A stretch of DNA of 64,000 bases from Mercenaria mercenaria. Lineage: Eukaryota; Mollusca; Bivalvia; Venerida; Veneridae. The notes under the pieces are model-generated. The model did no database searches, was not told where the DNA came from, and saw only the letters and a program-made list of their open reading frames with translations. The DNA is taken from positions 54,741,001-54,805,000 of the forward strand of contig NC_069363.1 in assembly GCF_021730395.1 (NCBI RefSeq), given 5' to 3'. The number at the start of each line of letters is the position of its first letter. The first letter of the stretch is position 1. This document shows, piece by piece, positions 1 through 12,236 of this stretch. The position numbers and the translations under genes are program-made.

Positions 1-1300
1 CATACCGCCCGGTTTCAAGCCGCAGCGGTGCAACACCACACCTGAACTTTGTCAAAGCAGATCTATAAGAATATAATAGTTGTATTTTGCAATATGGTTC
101 AACTTCGTATCTAGTCTTAAAGGGAAAGGCAATGGTGTTTTGGTGTTAATTTCATCTGCTAGGATTTTCTGTAATCATTTAAAGAAGTGAAAGAATTTTC
201 AAAATCGATTTAAAAATGAGGAAGTTATGAGAATTTAAATATTTGATCAAAATGGCTAGAAATTTAATAAATCCGCCATTTTGTTTTTGTTGCCATGGAA
301 ACAAAATGGCGGATTTATTAAATTTCTAGACACATATCTGAATTATATTGACTGATTTCTGTAAAATAATTTCTCTACCTTTTCCAGCTATAATGAAAGA
401 ACTTACCATGTTTTATATCTTACATCAAAAAAACATATAAAATTACTCTATTAAAAAAATTACTTGCTAAATAAAGAATTCAGCAGTGTGTAAATGACGT
501 CATAAACACACAAAATGGCTGCCTCCATGATCAGTAATTTTCTTAAATTACAAACTGCCATATCTTTTTCAATAGTGGTCCGAATTTAAAAAATTATTTC
601 AGCGTTATGAAAGGCTTGATCATGGCTTTCATATGTAATTAACATATTGTCAGGCTTTCCTTGTCCTTTAAGTAGTGTGTAAGATCTTAGTTTATTACGC
701 ACCACGCCACTAATGCTTGAAACTTCATCGAGCTCAGCTGTCCCTGTAGAATATGGGTGTTTCTGAGAACAGCTGACATGTCGTTTAATATTTTTTTCCG
801 ATGGAAGAGTAATTGTATATATGCATTTAAAGCATGTGGAGCTAGCTTATCCTTTACATGTTTTACATCTGTTGCTTCCTTTGGCTGAAGGCCGCTCAAA
901 TATTTTCTTATTGATTCTTGTATTATCAAAGTTAAGACAACGATTCCTATGGTTACATATTGTTTTCTATTTGCAAAAATCATAGAGTTCCAACCCATAT
1001 CTCCATGAATGGCTGTACTAGGGGTATATTTGCCAGTACAGAAGTAAAATCTCATTGCTTTGTGATGAGCTGCAGAAATACAGGAAACAGATCTTATTTA
1101 TATGCAGGAATACTTAGATAATCAAGGCCTGCGAGTGGTTTATCACCTGATTTATCACGGTTCAGAGTTCAGATGCGCAGGAATTGAACCACGAGGGCAT
1201 TAGTCCGAATAATGAAACATTCAAGCATCTGAAATTTTTGATAAATATTACGCTGGACTGCATTTAACCGAGTAGTGATGATGTGGCGTCATGCGCCAAT
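1..1300 (-). mobile_element. 3' part of a non-LTR (LINE) reverse transcriptase, interrupted
   Basis: On the minus strand 1055 to 850 encodes a piece like the C-terminal region of LINE proteins (TAIHGDMGWNSM, the usual NGDMGW-type motif). Bases 147 to 1 encode ALTKFRCGV-type sequence, which in copy B runs on into a Cys/His ribbon (CPFC...HVLLNC). The two parts are separated by about 700 bases present only in this copy. Stops and frame changes show it is dead. It was present before the segmental duplication because copy B carries the same fragment. The clade cannot be fixed from this tail. Confidence 0.6.
251..330. repeat. Near-perfect hairpin, 30-bp arms
   Basis: TAGAAATTTAATAAATCCGC and the following CATTTTG at 254-283 are repeated in inverted order at about 296-329, with a 12-base loop containing TTGCCATGG. 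It lies inside the 700 bases found only in copy A, so it probably belongs to a small palindromic transposon inserted after the duplication. Confidence 0.75.
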
Positions 1301-2241
1301 TCGATGTCATAATTGACGTCATAATGTTCTCCTATCGGTCCGCGAGTCAGCCGCTGTTTATTGCAGAATATACAGAGCTTCTACTTTGTTCAACTAACAA
1401 TCTCATCGAGCAATGTTAGAATGTTAGATATATAATGCTGACCGTCTCAAATGATTAATGTTCTGGTAGCATTTTGACAAATTCGATGTTAAATAGTTTG
1501 CATGCATTCATAAAAAAAACAATGCCTTTCTCTTGTTCGTTTATAGTATAACATAAAGGTATTCCTAAGAATAAAATGTTTTAAACGTTAGGAAAAGAGC
1601 AAATGCGACTCTTGTTTGCTTACTACAAAGTATCAAAGTTATATAGTTCCGTTTTAGCTTTACAGGGTTTCGTGTATTTGTAATGCTATTGTTCAAAAGG
1701 AAATAAAACGTCAAAATTGCAACAAGAATTTGCCAAACATAAACATCAGAATACGATCATTTAATATTTGATTTTATTCACCAGGTAAAATACATAATAT
1801 ATACTATGTGGTACTAACAACAACTTGCACGACAGAAGCAAGATTTTAACCCGAAAAGTGGACACAATTGCTACAGTTTTAAACTTATATCCCCGACAGG
1901 TAGGAAAGTCCTGGTTGTTCCTGTAATTTATCACTTCTTTAACTTCTTAGCAAAATAGAGACAACATCAATATGTTAGAAAACTACTTAGACTAAAATCT
2001 TAATCTAAATGGTTTGTATTCCTCCTCATGCTTTTCTTTAGCATTATGTTAAATGTTTGTATTTTAGAAAAGAAACTGGCAGCTGACTACGAAAACATTA
2101 TTCATAAAAGAGCATGTAACATTCGTTGCGATAGTATATTTATGATAATATATTAGACTACTGCTATGCTATACTAAAGCTGTAAATTATGTAAAATGAT
2201 GTTGTACAAATCCAACTTAAATAAAGCCTAACATATCAATA

Positions 2242-2244
<3 letters not shown>

Positions 2245-2277
<33 letters not shown>
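2245..2277. repeat. Poly-T tract
   Basis: About 33 consecutive T. The matching place in copy B (28708-28722) is short and mixed, so the run expanded after duplication or marks a poly-A-tailed insertion on the minus strand. Confidence 0.9.
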
Positions 2278-2279
<2 letters not shown>

Positions 2280-2581
2280 ATTTTTATGCTGAACCTAATG
2301 GACAGGGTTCTACCTTAAATTCCCCATTTTATAATAATTAAGCTTCCATTTTAGAATATTGTACCTTCCATTCATTGCCCCTGCCTTCGTCTACAATTTG
2401 TTTGATGTTGATCGATGTATGTTCTACATGTACGTTCCTTAGGTTTATATGTTACATGTATCATTAGCTTTGAGATAAATCAGAATTGTTACCAATTCTT
2501 CGGGTTATTTATCGGAAAATACGTCTATTTTGTACTCAAATATTTATTTGCATTTTTTTTTTATTTACTAGTATTCTAGAA

Positions 2582-2880
2582 ATGGATAAAAATGGAAATT
2601 GTGAACTGTAAGGGGAATTCATCGAAGGTAAACTTTTATTTTTATAATCAATGCATGTAAAGATGCATAGTAAATAGAAGTAGGAGACATGCGAAACACT
2701 GCAATATCAGTGAATTAAACTTTAACGAATCCGAAATATTCCATTTCATACGGTTTTTAAGTGTACTGCATTTCTTTATTCGCGAAGATGTGCAATTGGT
2801 TCATAGATAATTACAGCTGAAATATAATAAAAGAAGCCGATACAGGCAGGCCACCTAAACCAAAGTTCCGTATCAATGTT
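2582..2880 (+). pseudogene. Relic of a CABIT-SAM gene (linker exon plus scrap of terminal exon)
   Basis: The piece 2582-2627 is the copy A counterpart of the intact gene 3 linker exon at 29042-29089 (MDKKGNCELPGEVIEG). Here the reading is MDKNGNCEL followed by a TAA stop, so it cannot serve as a coding exon in that frame. At 2845-2880 a separate scrap reads GRPPKPKFRIN, nearly identical to GRPPKPKFRVN in the gene 2 terminal exon at 18150-18185. No SAM domain follows. CABIT exons, if any remain, would lie left of the window. This is host-gene debris marking a fourth unit of the tandem cluster. Confidence 0.7.
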
Positions 2881-3545
2881 GGGGGCAATTAACACAACAG
2901 GAGGTCCAAACTAGACCATGAAGATGTATGTAAAGGAGTTGAATGAAATTAATATTCCTTCAGTAAAGGTAAAACGATAATAATAATAACAGTAACAATA
3001 ATAAACCACAGATATTGTGATAACTGAATAATTTGATTTTATTGCCTTTATTATAATTATTAACAACGTAATACCAGTGAAAGTGATATATCTGTATAAT
3101 TCATATACAATGATAAAATGATTTTATCAAAAACGGGCAGTCAACTTTATTGGAATAAAACAGAAAAGAATAAAATCAAATTACTGACTTTCATCTATAT
3201 AGAATTTTCAGTTCCAATGATATGTCGCACAAAGTGTACTTTTTTCATGCTCTATTTCATAACACATTTGTCAACGAGGAAGCGTAAATACTGAACAAAA
3301 TCTTTATTCGTGCACGTATGTATCGCGACTGGATTAAATAAAAGATACGCGTCTTGGATTAAGTTCGTAAGGCTATTGATATTCATTGTCCATTGCGTGT
3401 ACCTCATTACCAATTCGCATTTGTTCTATTAAGCATAGAATGGACCTGGAGTTTTAAAACACGATGAAGAAGCTCTCGATCGTATAAACGTTCGAAGTTA
3501 ATTTTGCGTGTTTAACAAATAAATATAGATCGTATTTAATATATA
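2881..3545. other. Upstream region of CABIT-SAM gene 1
   Basis: AT-rich sequence with no coding signal seen. It must hold the promoter and 5' UTR of gene 1. No convincing TATA box at a fixed distance was found. The ATG at 3546 is preceded by an A-rich context (TATATA). Confidence 0.4.
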
Positions 3546-3923
3546 ATGGCAGAAGAAAAAGGTCTACAACAGTATGAAAATGTGCCTGAGCAAGTTCTTA
3601 CATTGACTGAAGTGAGTGAAAAGGTCACTGAATATCCAGCTATTGTGCGTGTAGTGCCTAAGGAATATGAAATACCTGATGCAAAAGAACTACCAGGAGG
3701 CGAGGAGATATTGCTTGAGAAACCAAAATGGGTGCAATTTGTTTTGGTTAAAATTCTTGGTTTTGACGACAAACAACAGAAAAAGACTGAAAAAGGTGAA
3801 GAGTTCATAGAACAGCGGAATGAATATGTGGGACGGGAGATCTTGGTACCCATAGGTTATCAAGGAAAGTTTAAACTCATCAATAAGACGGGACGATATG
3901 CTCGGTTTGTCTCTGTTGATCAG
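3546..3923 (+). CDS. CABIT-SAM gene 1, first coding exon (first half of CABIT domain)
   Basis: The ATG at 3546 opens 126 codons ending in VSVDQ directly before the donor GTAAAG at 3924, phase 0. The C-terminal half of the exon contains EYVGREILVPIGYQGKFKL and GRYARFVSV. These align with FVGNEYLMPLSFHGKVKF and GRYLTIKQ in gene 2 exon 1, and both exons end in the same phase with similar length (378 versus 375 nt). CABIT modules occur in THEMIS and GAREM proteins, which act in receptor tyrosine kinase or antigen-receptor signalling. A role as a cytoplasmic signalling adaptor is therefore inferred from family and from the SAM domain of the sister genes. An antisense open frame over this exon is a shadow. 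The exon itself is clean, but every later exon of this gene lies in degraded sequence, so expression is uncertain. Confidence 0.8.
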
Positions 3924-4084
3924 GTAAAGTGTATATTATAAGTGGCTATTTCATTTGTATGTTATTGAAGGTGTCATTAAAAAAAATAAACCTATCATAA
4001 CAGCTCTATAATCAGTATACACTTCATAATTTCGATATACTTTTCAGCTGAATCATGATCGCATAGTAGCTTTTGTTTTGTTTT

Positions 4085-4322
4085 GTTTTTGTTGTGTTTA
4101 ACGTCGCACCTACACAATTATAGATCAGATGGCGACTTTCCAGCTTTGATGGTGGAGGAAGACCGCGGATGCCCCGCACTATTTCATCACGGGCGGGCAC
4201 TCGCCTTCCGTAAGCCAGCTGAATGGAGAATTTAACGCTCCGAGTGAGTCCTGAACCCACATCGCTGAGTGGCAACTGTTTGAAGTCAGCGGCCTTAACT
4301 ACTCGGCCAAGGGGGGCCCCCC
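4085..4322 (-). mobile_element. tRNA-derived SINE (V-type), copy 1
   Basis: Read on the minus strand it starts with CTTGGCCGAGTAGTTAAGG (an A-box-like Leu/Ser tRNA head), then GGGTTCAGGACTC (B-box-like). A conserved body follows (GTCTTCCTCCACCATCAAAG, GGAAAGTCGCC) with a tail reading GGTGCGACGTTAAAC. The body is shared with the copy at 34607-34862. From memory it resembles the bivalve RUDI/V-SINE group. The peptide predicted across it is an artefact. Confidence 0.75.
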
Positions 4323-4626
4323 GCATTGTAGCATCATATCGACAATTTATTCCAACGAAAAAAATTTTGTGAAGTCAAAAAAAGGGGCCCCACAGGTTAC
4401 CTTTAAAGATTTTGGGTGAAAAATGTTTTATATTTTCCTTTTCCTTTCCTAAAATAAAAAAAAGGATTACAAAATTATTCGATATTACATTTTTTAGGAT
4501 ATTAAAATTTAAATATTTCTAAAAGTTTGAATTGGTATTTTTCACATTTAAAATAACTTAGAAACAAAAGACTCAGTTTTTGAAAAGGAAATTTTATTTC
4601 ATTTTCCACTATATCATTTCTATTTA

Positions 4627-5050
4627 GATCATCATGATTTCCCGGATTTATAGGGGATTGGTCGGGAAAAAACGGGTGTATATCCTCCAGAACAGTCGCA
4701 TGCAACACCCTCTTTGGCCAAAGGGCCCACGAAATTTTAATTTAAAGGGTATGTGTCAACTTTGGGAAAAGACCCGGAATATCAAATGCAAGTCAAAGAA
4801 GACTTCAAGAACATAAATTTTCAGAGAAATTTTCCAAAAAAATTGCCCCGGGCATTTAAAGATCCCGATGAGCTTTTTAACCTTTTCCCCCCTTAAACGT
4901 TGGAAAAGGGGAAATTTTTAAAAATACACCCAAAAAAACTTCAGGAAAAAGTTTTTTGGGGCGAAAATTTGAAATTTAAAATATAAAACAAAAGGAAGCC
5001 ATTTTAAACAAAAATTGGTAACTTGCCCGGGAAAGGGAAACCAAAAAAGA
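4627..5050 (+). pseudogene. Possible second CABIT exon of gene 1, garbled
   Basis: The exon should lie here by analogy with gene 2 exon 2. Weak resemblance can be followed. KKRVYIL (about 4665-4685) corresponds to EKGVFLE. YQMQVKEDFKNINF (4772-4813) sits where gene 2 has YTLTELSDTSFL, followed by PLNVGKGEI against AMLTMVEGPIE. A pyrimidine-rich stretch ending ATTTAG precedes it at 4616-4626. The frame changes several times. Because the whole zone looks corrupted it cannot be said whether the gene or only its sequence is broken. Confidence 0.3.
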
Positions 5051-5055
5051 TATTA

Positions 5056-5102
<47 letters not shown>

Positions 5103-8100
5103 GGTGCCGCCCAAATTTGTTTTATTCAGGGATAAAACCAAAAAAAGGGGGCACCGGGGTAAAAGACGGGTTGGGTTTAATACCCTTATTTTTAAAATTG
5201 GAAAAACCCATTATTTTCAACTAAAAAGGGTTTTTCCAATTTTTCCCACAAAAAAAACGGGGTTTATCAAAATTTTTCGGGAAAAGTCTTAAACCCAAAC
5301 TTTTTTTTAGTGAATTTTAACCTTTACATTTTGAAGCCAAATTTTTTAAGAAACAAAGATTGTTTTGGTTGTTTTGCCCCGGGAAAGTTCAAATTTTCCC
5401 CCAGTAAAAAATTGGTTTTTAAACCCCCTAAAACCAATGTTTAACTTTCAAATTTTTCAATTTTGCTTTGGATTTTTTCCAAATTTCACCCTTCCGGGTA
5501 TCATTGACCTTTGTTTTCCAAAACAAAATTTTTTCCAAGGGGGGATTGGAAATGGGGGTTTAAACGGTTTTCCCCCAAAAATTTTTTTTTTCCATTTTTT
5601 TTGAAAAAAAATTTTTTAAGTTTAAATAAATTTTTAACGTAAAGTCGGGGGAAAGTCTTTTTGTTTTGATTTTATAAGGGTTTTTAATTTTTCAAATTTC
5701 ATTTTGGAAATTTTTTTTTTAAAACCCCCAAATTTTTTTCTAAAAAAAAAAACGTTTGACTAAAAAGGGCAAAAATTGGGGAAAAAATTCTTAAAAAATT
5801 TAAACTTTTCTTCCTTAGGGGAAAAGGAAATTTCTTTTACCCTTTTCCCAACTCTTTTTCAGGGGAGAAACTTTCTAAATTTAAAAAAACAAAAGGTTTT
5901 TTTTAACCCAAATGGTTTTTGTTTTTTTTAACAAAAATATTTTTATCTTAAAATTGATTTTTGGAAAAGGAAATTTGGGAGTTTTTAATGTTTTTTAATT
6001 TTTTGTTTTTAAGGGGCCGGGACATATTTTTTATTGATTTTGCTCCCGGAAAGGTTTCCCATAATTTTTTTCCTTTCCAAAAGGGGAAATTGATGGGAAA
6101 AAATTAAAATTTTTTTGCCCGATTAAAAACTTCCCCCAATTTTTTTTATTTTTGGGCTTTAAAATTTTTAATTAAGGAAAGCCTTTTTTTATTTTAAGTT
6201 AAAAATTTAATTAAAGGAACCCTTTAAAAGGGGGGAAATTCTAACTTTAAAAGGGGATTTTTTTTAAGGGAAATTTTGGGGGGTTTTTAAGAAAAAAAGG
6301 GAGGGTTTTTGGAATTTTTTTTTAAGGGAAATCAATTTTAATTCTAGGGGTTGGTTTAAAAAACATATTTTTTAAAATAAAAAATTTTTTTTCCAAATTA
6401 AAAAATTTTTGTTGACAATGAAAAGGGGTTGGGGTTCCCAAATTAAAAAATAAAGGGTTAAACACCCTTCATATTTTTTAAAAATTTAAAGCTTAAAAAA
6501 TTTTAACTACCTTTAAAATGGTGTTTTTTTAATTTTTTTTTGTTTTCCCCTTTGTTTTAAAAATCCCCCCCCGTTTTTTATTTTTTTTATTTTTTTTTAT
6601 TTTTCCACATTTATATACCTTTTTAAGACTTTCTTTTTTAAAAGGACTTTTGTTTTTAAAAAACAAACAAATCTTTGTTCTTAAATTTTAAAAAAAATAT
6701 GAATAAAAAAATTTTAAAAAACCAAAAAAAAAAAATTTTAAATTCTTTAAAAAAGACAAAAATTTTTTGGGGGAATTTTAAAACATGGGTTATTTTATTT
6801 TAGTAAAATTAAAGGGGTTTCCAAAAAAAGTGCATTATTTAAAATTTTTAATTTTTAAACCTAAGCTTTTGGTTTTGGGGTTATTTTTCCTCCCAACCCC
6901 TTAAAATGGGAATTTAAGGAAAATTAAATTTTAATTTATTTTCCCCTTTTTCAGGAAAAGGAAACCTTTCCAAAAAACTTTATAAAATTACCTTTATTTC
7001 CCAGGATTTTTAATTTTGAATTTTTAATTCTTTGGAACCCCAAAGGGTTTTCTTAAAATCTAAAAATTTTAAATTTTTCATATTAAAATTTTTCCCTTTT
7101 TAAGTTTGTTTTCCCCACACCGGTTTTTTTTTAAATATTACCCTTTTAAAAAGCCCCCAAAAATTTTGGGTTTTAAAAATTTAAAACGTTTAAATGTTTG
7201 GGCGGGGTCATTTTTTTCCCTTTTTGAAAAGGACCTTTTGGGGAACCCCAAAAATTTAATTTTGAAATTTGGGCGGGTCATTCTCACGTTTGAAAAAAGG
7301 AAAACCCAAATGGGGTCTATTTTTAACCCCCGGGGTTTTTCAGTATTTTTAAAATGTTACAACACCGGGCGGACAACTAACCCCCAATTTGGCGATTTTG
7401 CTTGCAATCGGGAGATAAAAATTTATTTTTAAAACAAAACAATGTGTAAACCCCCAAAAATCAAAAAATTTACAAATTTTATAAATTAATTTTTCGTTTT
7501 AAAACCCCCTATTGAAATGAAATTTTTTAAGAATTCCCCAAGCCCAATTTCCCGGGACCCACCTTTTTTCCCTTTTAAAAAAGGGGGGTTGTCCCAAAAT
7601 TTTTTCAAGACTTTTCCAACCGGGGATCCACCTTTTAAAGGAAATTAAAAATTCTTTAACCCTTTTTAAAGGTTTTTAAGGGGGAAAAACGGAATTTTTA
7701 AAATTTGGAAATAAAAATTAAAAAATTTTGTTTTTTTTTAATTTTTTATTTTATTTTCCAAACCACAAAAATTTGGGGTTTTGGAAAGATCTCAAACTTT
7801 TTTTTAAAAACTAAGGTTAAACCCTTTTTGATCAAAACTTTTTAGGGCCGCTCATGCCGTTATAATCCGAACAAAACCCCAAACTCATTTTTGAACTCTT
7901 TTAAATTTTACATGGAACCTGAAACGTCAAAAATTTTTTCCTTTTTGGGGCGTTCAAATTTCAATGATGCGGTGCGCCCCTTTTTGGGGACGTCAAAATT
8001 CTTGCTTTCCCGTCGCTTTTTCGACCTTTTAAAAAGCTTTTTTTCCAAACATTTTTTTAACTTTACTCGGGTTAAAGAAAAATTTTAATTTATTAATAAA

Positions 8101-10599
8101 ATAAAAATAAAATTTAAATGTAACAAAAAAGATTATTGGGATTGATCGAGAAATAAGATTGTTTTGTGCAGAACTCTTGCATTTTTTTCCTCGATACAAA
8201 TCTTTTTTTTAAATTAATCAAAATTTATTCGATACACAAAAATTTTTTGAAAATTTTTTCATTTTTAAAAAAAACAAATTTTTTAAGGGAAAACGCATTT
8301 TTCCCGGGGGGATGCCGAGGGGGAAACGGGTTGAGCTCAGTTTGTTTAGGTGTTTCTTTTTTCCCATTAATTTACAATTATTAAAAAACAGGAGAAAAAC
8401 CCTTTTCCAATTTGTAGGGGGGTTACCAAAAATATTAAAAATTCATCTTTACAACTTTCTTTCCAGAGTAAAAGTGAAAATAAGTGCACCAATTTACTAA
8501 ATATTTCTTTTGGGTTTTTCCCTTTCTCCAGGAAAAAATAAAATTAATTTGATATTTAAAAAAAGACTTTTCAAAATATCAAGCAAAAGGCCAACTCTTG
8601 TATTGAGGGTTTTTTCAATGATTTTAGGTTTTTTTCCCCCCAATTTAAATAGCCTGAAACCCAAAAATTTCCCCACAGCAAAATCAATTCAATTGAGTAT
8701 AGGTAAGTTTAGTTTACTTTCAACACTTTGAAAAGGTATCCCGGATTCCTTGTCTTTTAAAAGTAAAATTTTAAAGGCTGCCAAAGTCTAAAACTTTGAA
8801 AGAATTCTGAGTGAAAGAGAATAAACATCCTTTTTAATTAAAAGCTTACTAATCCCATAAAAAAAAATGTACCTGAAAAAATTTATTAAAAAATTTTAAA
8901 AATGTAAACAAACCCCTACATCATTTTCCATTTATATTTTCCACTCATAAATGCCTAAATTCAGGTGAAAATTTGTTATAAAATTGTAAATGAACCCCAA
9001 AAAAAACCCTTTTTTTTTCAAGTTGTGAAAAACGGGTTTAAAGTTGAAAATTTAAAATGTTGAAAACGAATTTTCCCCGATTACTTTTTTTAAAAACAAA
9101 AATAAAACACTTTAAGTTTGTTTTAGGGTTGTTAAACTTTTTAACGAAAATCATCAAATAAAGTAATCTCCAGGGGGTTTTTTTAGCATTTTTTTTGGGT
9201 TTTTTAAAGGGAAACAAATGATTGGTATTTTCCCCCGAGAAATGATGAATTGTTTAAAACACATTACAAATAGTCATTATTGTCAGCCCCCTTTCAAATG
9301 TTGAAATTTACAACCATCCCTTTTAAAACATTGTAATTATATTTTTTAAAAATGAAATTATTGTTTTACATTTTTGAACCCAAAGTACTCTTGAACAGTA
9401 AGAGAATTTTTAAAAAATGACTAAAGCATAAGAAAAAAACTTTCAAAATGATTCATGAAGTGATAAATATAACAATCTAGTTTACTTTTTTAACAAACGT
9501 TATAAAAATTTAAACCCTTTTTTTTGTTATTTCTCATTGTCGGATATATACTTTTTCATTTAAAAATTAAATGTTGTGAAAACCCAATGTATCCCATTGA
9601 GAACAATAAAAAAACTTTGGCTAAAAAAATCAAAACTTAATAACGTTTTTTAATGCCCGAAAAATTTTCTTTGTGGGAATTTATGCATTATCTTACTTTA
9701 TCTTTATGCACTACTAAACTTTTATCAGGGCCTCAAAAACACTTTACAAAATAACTTTTCAGTGTAAGCCATGAAAAAAATTGTCATGGTGTATTTTTTG
9801 AAAACAAAGGGTTTTAAAAACAAATGTAGGTTTTTTTTGCCGGGCCAGTTTCTTTTCCCGGAAAAAGGGGCCTTTTCTTTTTTTTTCATTTTTGGGCCAA
9901 GGTTTATTTTGGCTACTTTTTATGGTCAGTTCAGAGTTTTCCCCCTTTAAATTGTCCTTGGGTGGGTTTACCTCTCTACCCAAAATGTAAAGTATTTATT
10001 TTACAATGATTTTTATAAGTAACGTTTTTCTTGCTGTAACATCCAGAAAACGCATTAAGTAAAATACATAAACTAGCATGAACAGGGGAAAACAGAGTTT
10101 AAAAATTTATTTACTTTTTTTGCTCTGATTCCAAAAAAAGAGCTGATACCCGCTTTCCCACCCCAAGGTATTCCCTATCATTTATTTAAATTTTTAAATT
10201 TTGTCAAAAACTGGTTTTAAAATTTTTGGGAAAAAATTTTTAATAAAATTTTAAATCTTTCGCTATATTGTGGGGGTTTTTTAGTTAGGGTTCATAAATT
10301 TTATAAAAATGATATTTTTCTGCAGGCAAAAAAAGGGGGAAAATTTTTCAGAAAAAAAAAGGAAAGCAAAAATTGGTTTTGGGTAAATCCACGAACATTA
10401 TTGAAGCGTACCAAAAAAAAAATCAAATGGGGGATTATGCCCCTAGCACCAAGAAACACGAAACAAAAAAAAGTCAATGATATAAAAGGGCCCATCTAAA
10501 AACCCGGGCGGCGAAATTTCCCAAAAGGTCAAATTTCTGAAAAGAAACGTTTTCAAAAAATTTTAAACGAAAGGGGGGACAACCGGGGAAAACCCATCG

Positions 10600-11090
10600 A
10601 AATTTAAAAAAGCAAAAGAGGTTTAAAAGAAATAGACCTTTACCGAGTTACCCCCAAAAGGGGGAAATCAATAAAACCGACGATTTAAAAAAATTGATAA
10701 GTACCAAGTAAAGAAAAAAGAAGAAACCTTTCTAAACACATTGAACAAATTAACATCAAGTGCACCTGATACAAAAACTGTTTCCAAAAAATTGACACCC
10801 CCCCTTGGGGCGTTACCCAGATTTTTAAAAAAAAAGGGCCCTGCCAAAAAACTAAAGAAGATTTTTATTCGTACACTGGGTTTAGGACTGGGTTTGAATG
10901 TTTTAAAAATGGTAGTTTGGATAAGTTTTTCAATTGAAATTTCCCGTACAAATAAACTTGAGGTGCTTTTTTTTAAAAGGGTTTTTTATCTGGTTGAGTT
11001 AAATCAGAAAACCTTTTAGGGCTAAGTAAATTTTGATGTCTTTAAAAATCAAAAGATTTTTAAACGAAGGGTGGGGGCCCAAGAAAAGGA
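10600..11090 (+). pseudogene. Terminal exon of CABIT-SAM gene 1 with SAM domain, garbled
   Basis: AGACCTTTACCGAGTTACC near 10636 gives RPLPSYP, matching RPLPALP of gene 3 and RPLPLLP of gene 2. From 10862 the reading DFYSYTGFRTGFECFKNGSL followed by DKF aligns with DFYSYSVEELVECFKICNL then DRF in gene 3. After a frame change TNKLEVLFF matches ANKLDGAFF, and near 11035-11080 FDVFKNQKIF matches FEQFKVREII. The order and spacing of landmarks are those of an intact terminal exon, but the frame breaks and many bases differ by neighbour copying. Either this is a dying host gene or, more likely, a real exon in a badly called region. The start of the exon is not resolvable. Confidence 0.65.
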
Positions 11091-12236
11091 AAAGGGCTCC
11101 CAAAATAGGGCCTTTCTTTTGTACAATAAGTCGGCCCAAATAAGGGATATAATACAAGTTTTTTATATACTCAGTGTAAAATTGTCTGCCACTTAACGCC
11201 TGGGTTTTCCCTTTTAAAAATTTAAATTTTACTGGCAAGCACTATTGGGTTTTTTCCCAAAGATAGACTTTTTTGCATTTTTCAAGTCCGTTTTTTTATT
11301 GTGTTATGGGTATAGCCCCCCGATAAGTAATGTGAACGGGGATTTTAGAGTTTGAAAGTCCGTTTGACTTTGAATCCCCTTGCCCCCTCACCGGGAAAAG
11401 GGTTCAAACTTCCCCTTAGAATTGGGTGTAGAATTCTTCAATAAAAGGGGGTCCCTGGAAAGGGCCGGGGGTTTTACCAAGGGCAGCCTTTATAAAATAA
11501 TGCCGAAAGGGTAAACTGGTGGGCTTACGCTACATCAAAAACTGGAAAAACGCCAAAAATGGGTTTATAATTTTGTCGGTATGAAAGTAAAGCCCAAAAA
11601 AACAAACCGGTGATTTTGTGAACTTTAAAAGCCCAAACCTTTTTAAATGCGACACTTTTGTGTATTTTTTGTAAAAAAGAACAGTATTAAACAAATTTTT
11701 TTTTTGTTGAATTTGGGTATATTTTAAAAAACGTAATTTTAAGTGTGAGAAAATATTTTGTAATGTGTTTTAAAATAAATGAAAAATAGTTCCAAAAAAA
11801 AACGAAATTGGGAAATTTTTAAGTCCCATTTTATTTTACACTGCGCTAACAATACCCCCCCGGAAAAAAAAAAAATTTAGTTTTGATTTTTATTTATCAC
11901 ATGTTTGAAAGTTTGCGCGAGTGAAATAAAAGAAAGAAAATTTAAGATGGGAAACAAAAATGTCCGTGATTAATGTACTTTTAAATAACAATATAAGCAC
12001 GGCTTTGTTTGGGGGGAAAGGATCCGAGGAAAAGATATCCTCTCAAGTTTATCCCTTCTTGTGTGATTATATAGAAAAGTTCGACTTCAGTATATTTTAT
12101 GTTTTTGTTAGTGGCTTTAATACTATTTCAAACGGTGCAAGGGAGATCATTCAAATTGCTTTTTATTTACTCATTTGCTGTGTCTGCATTTGAAATCAGC
12201 ATTTCAAAGGACGATTGTGGTTGTGTTAAGTACATA

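Larger units (their letters stand above)
1..2822. repeat. Segmental duplication copy A (pairs with 27210-30626)
   Basis: Long stretches match 27210-30626 almost base for base. Examples are the first 147 bases against 27210-27356, the part around 1738-2240 against 27930-28670, and the exon-like piece near 2582-2627 against 29042-29089. The copies differ by indels. Copy A has about 700 extra bases (148-850) and a different filler at 1213-1620. Copy B carries a palindromic MITE at 27955-28242 and a foldback at 29167-30482 that copy A lacks. Position 1 is already inside the duplication, so its left edge is outside the window. The right edge of copy A falls near 2822, inside what is a MITE terminus in copy B. 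Confidence 0.9.
4340..11900. other. Degraded, homopolymer-smeared sequence (probable assembly corruption)
   Basis: From just after the SINE to about 11.9 kb the text consists largely of runs of four to eight identical bases (aaaa, tttt, gggg, cccc abutting one another). This pattern appears nowhere else in the window. At 5059-5101 T runs on for more than 40 bases. Where homology can be followed (SAM exon at 10859-11085) length is roughly kept while bases are replaced by copies of their neighbours. That is what a failed consensus would give and not what mutation does. All open frames inside should be distrusted. Outside the marked exon remnants nothing can be identified. Confidence 0.75.

Noticed and set aside
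4241-4322. A genuine tRNA gene on the minus strand
   Set aside because: A and B boxes are present but the acceptor stem does not close, and a conserved non-tRNA body follows. This is the head of a SINE.
5023-8731. Many 60-110 codon open frames between 5 and 9 kb
   Set aside because: They arise from AAA/TTT/CCC/GGG runs in the smeared sequence, are rich in Phe, Lys, Pro and Gly, and match nothing recognisable.
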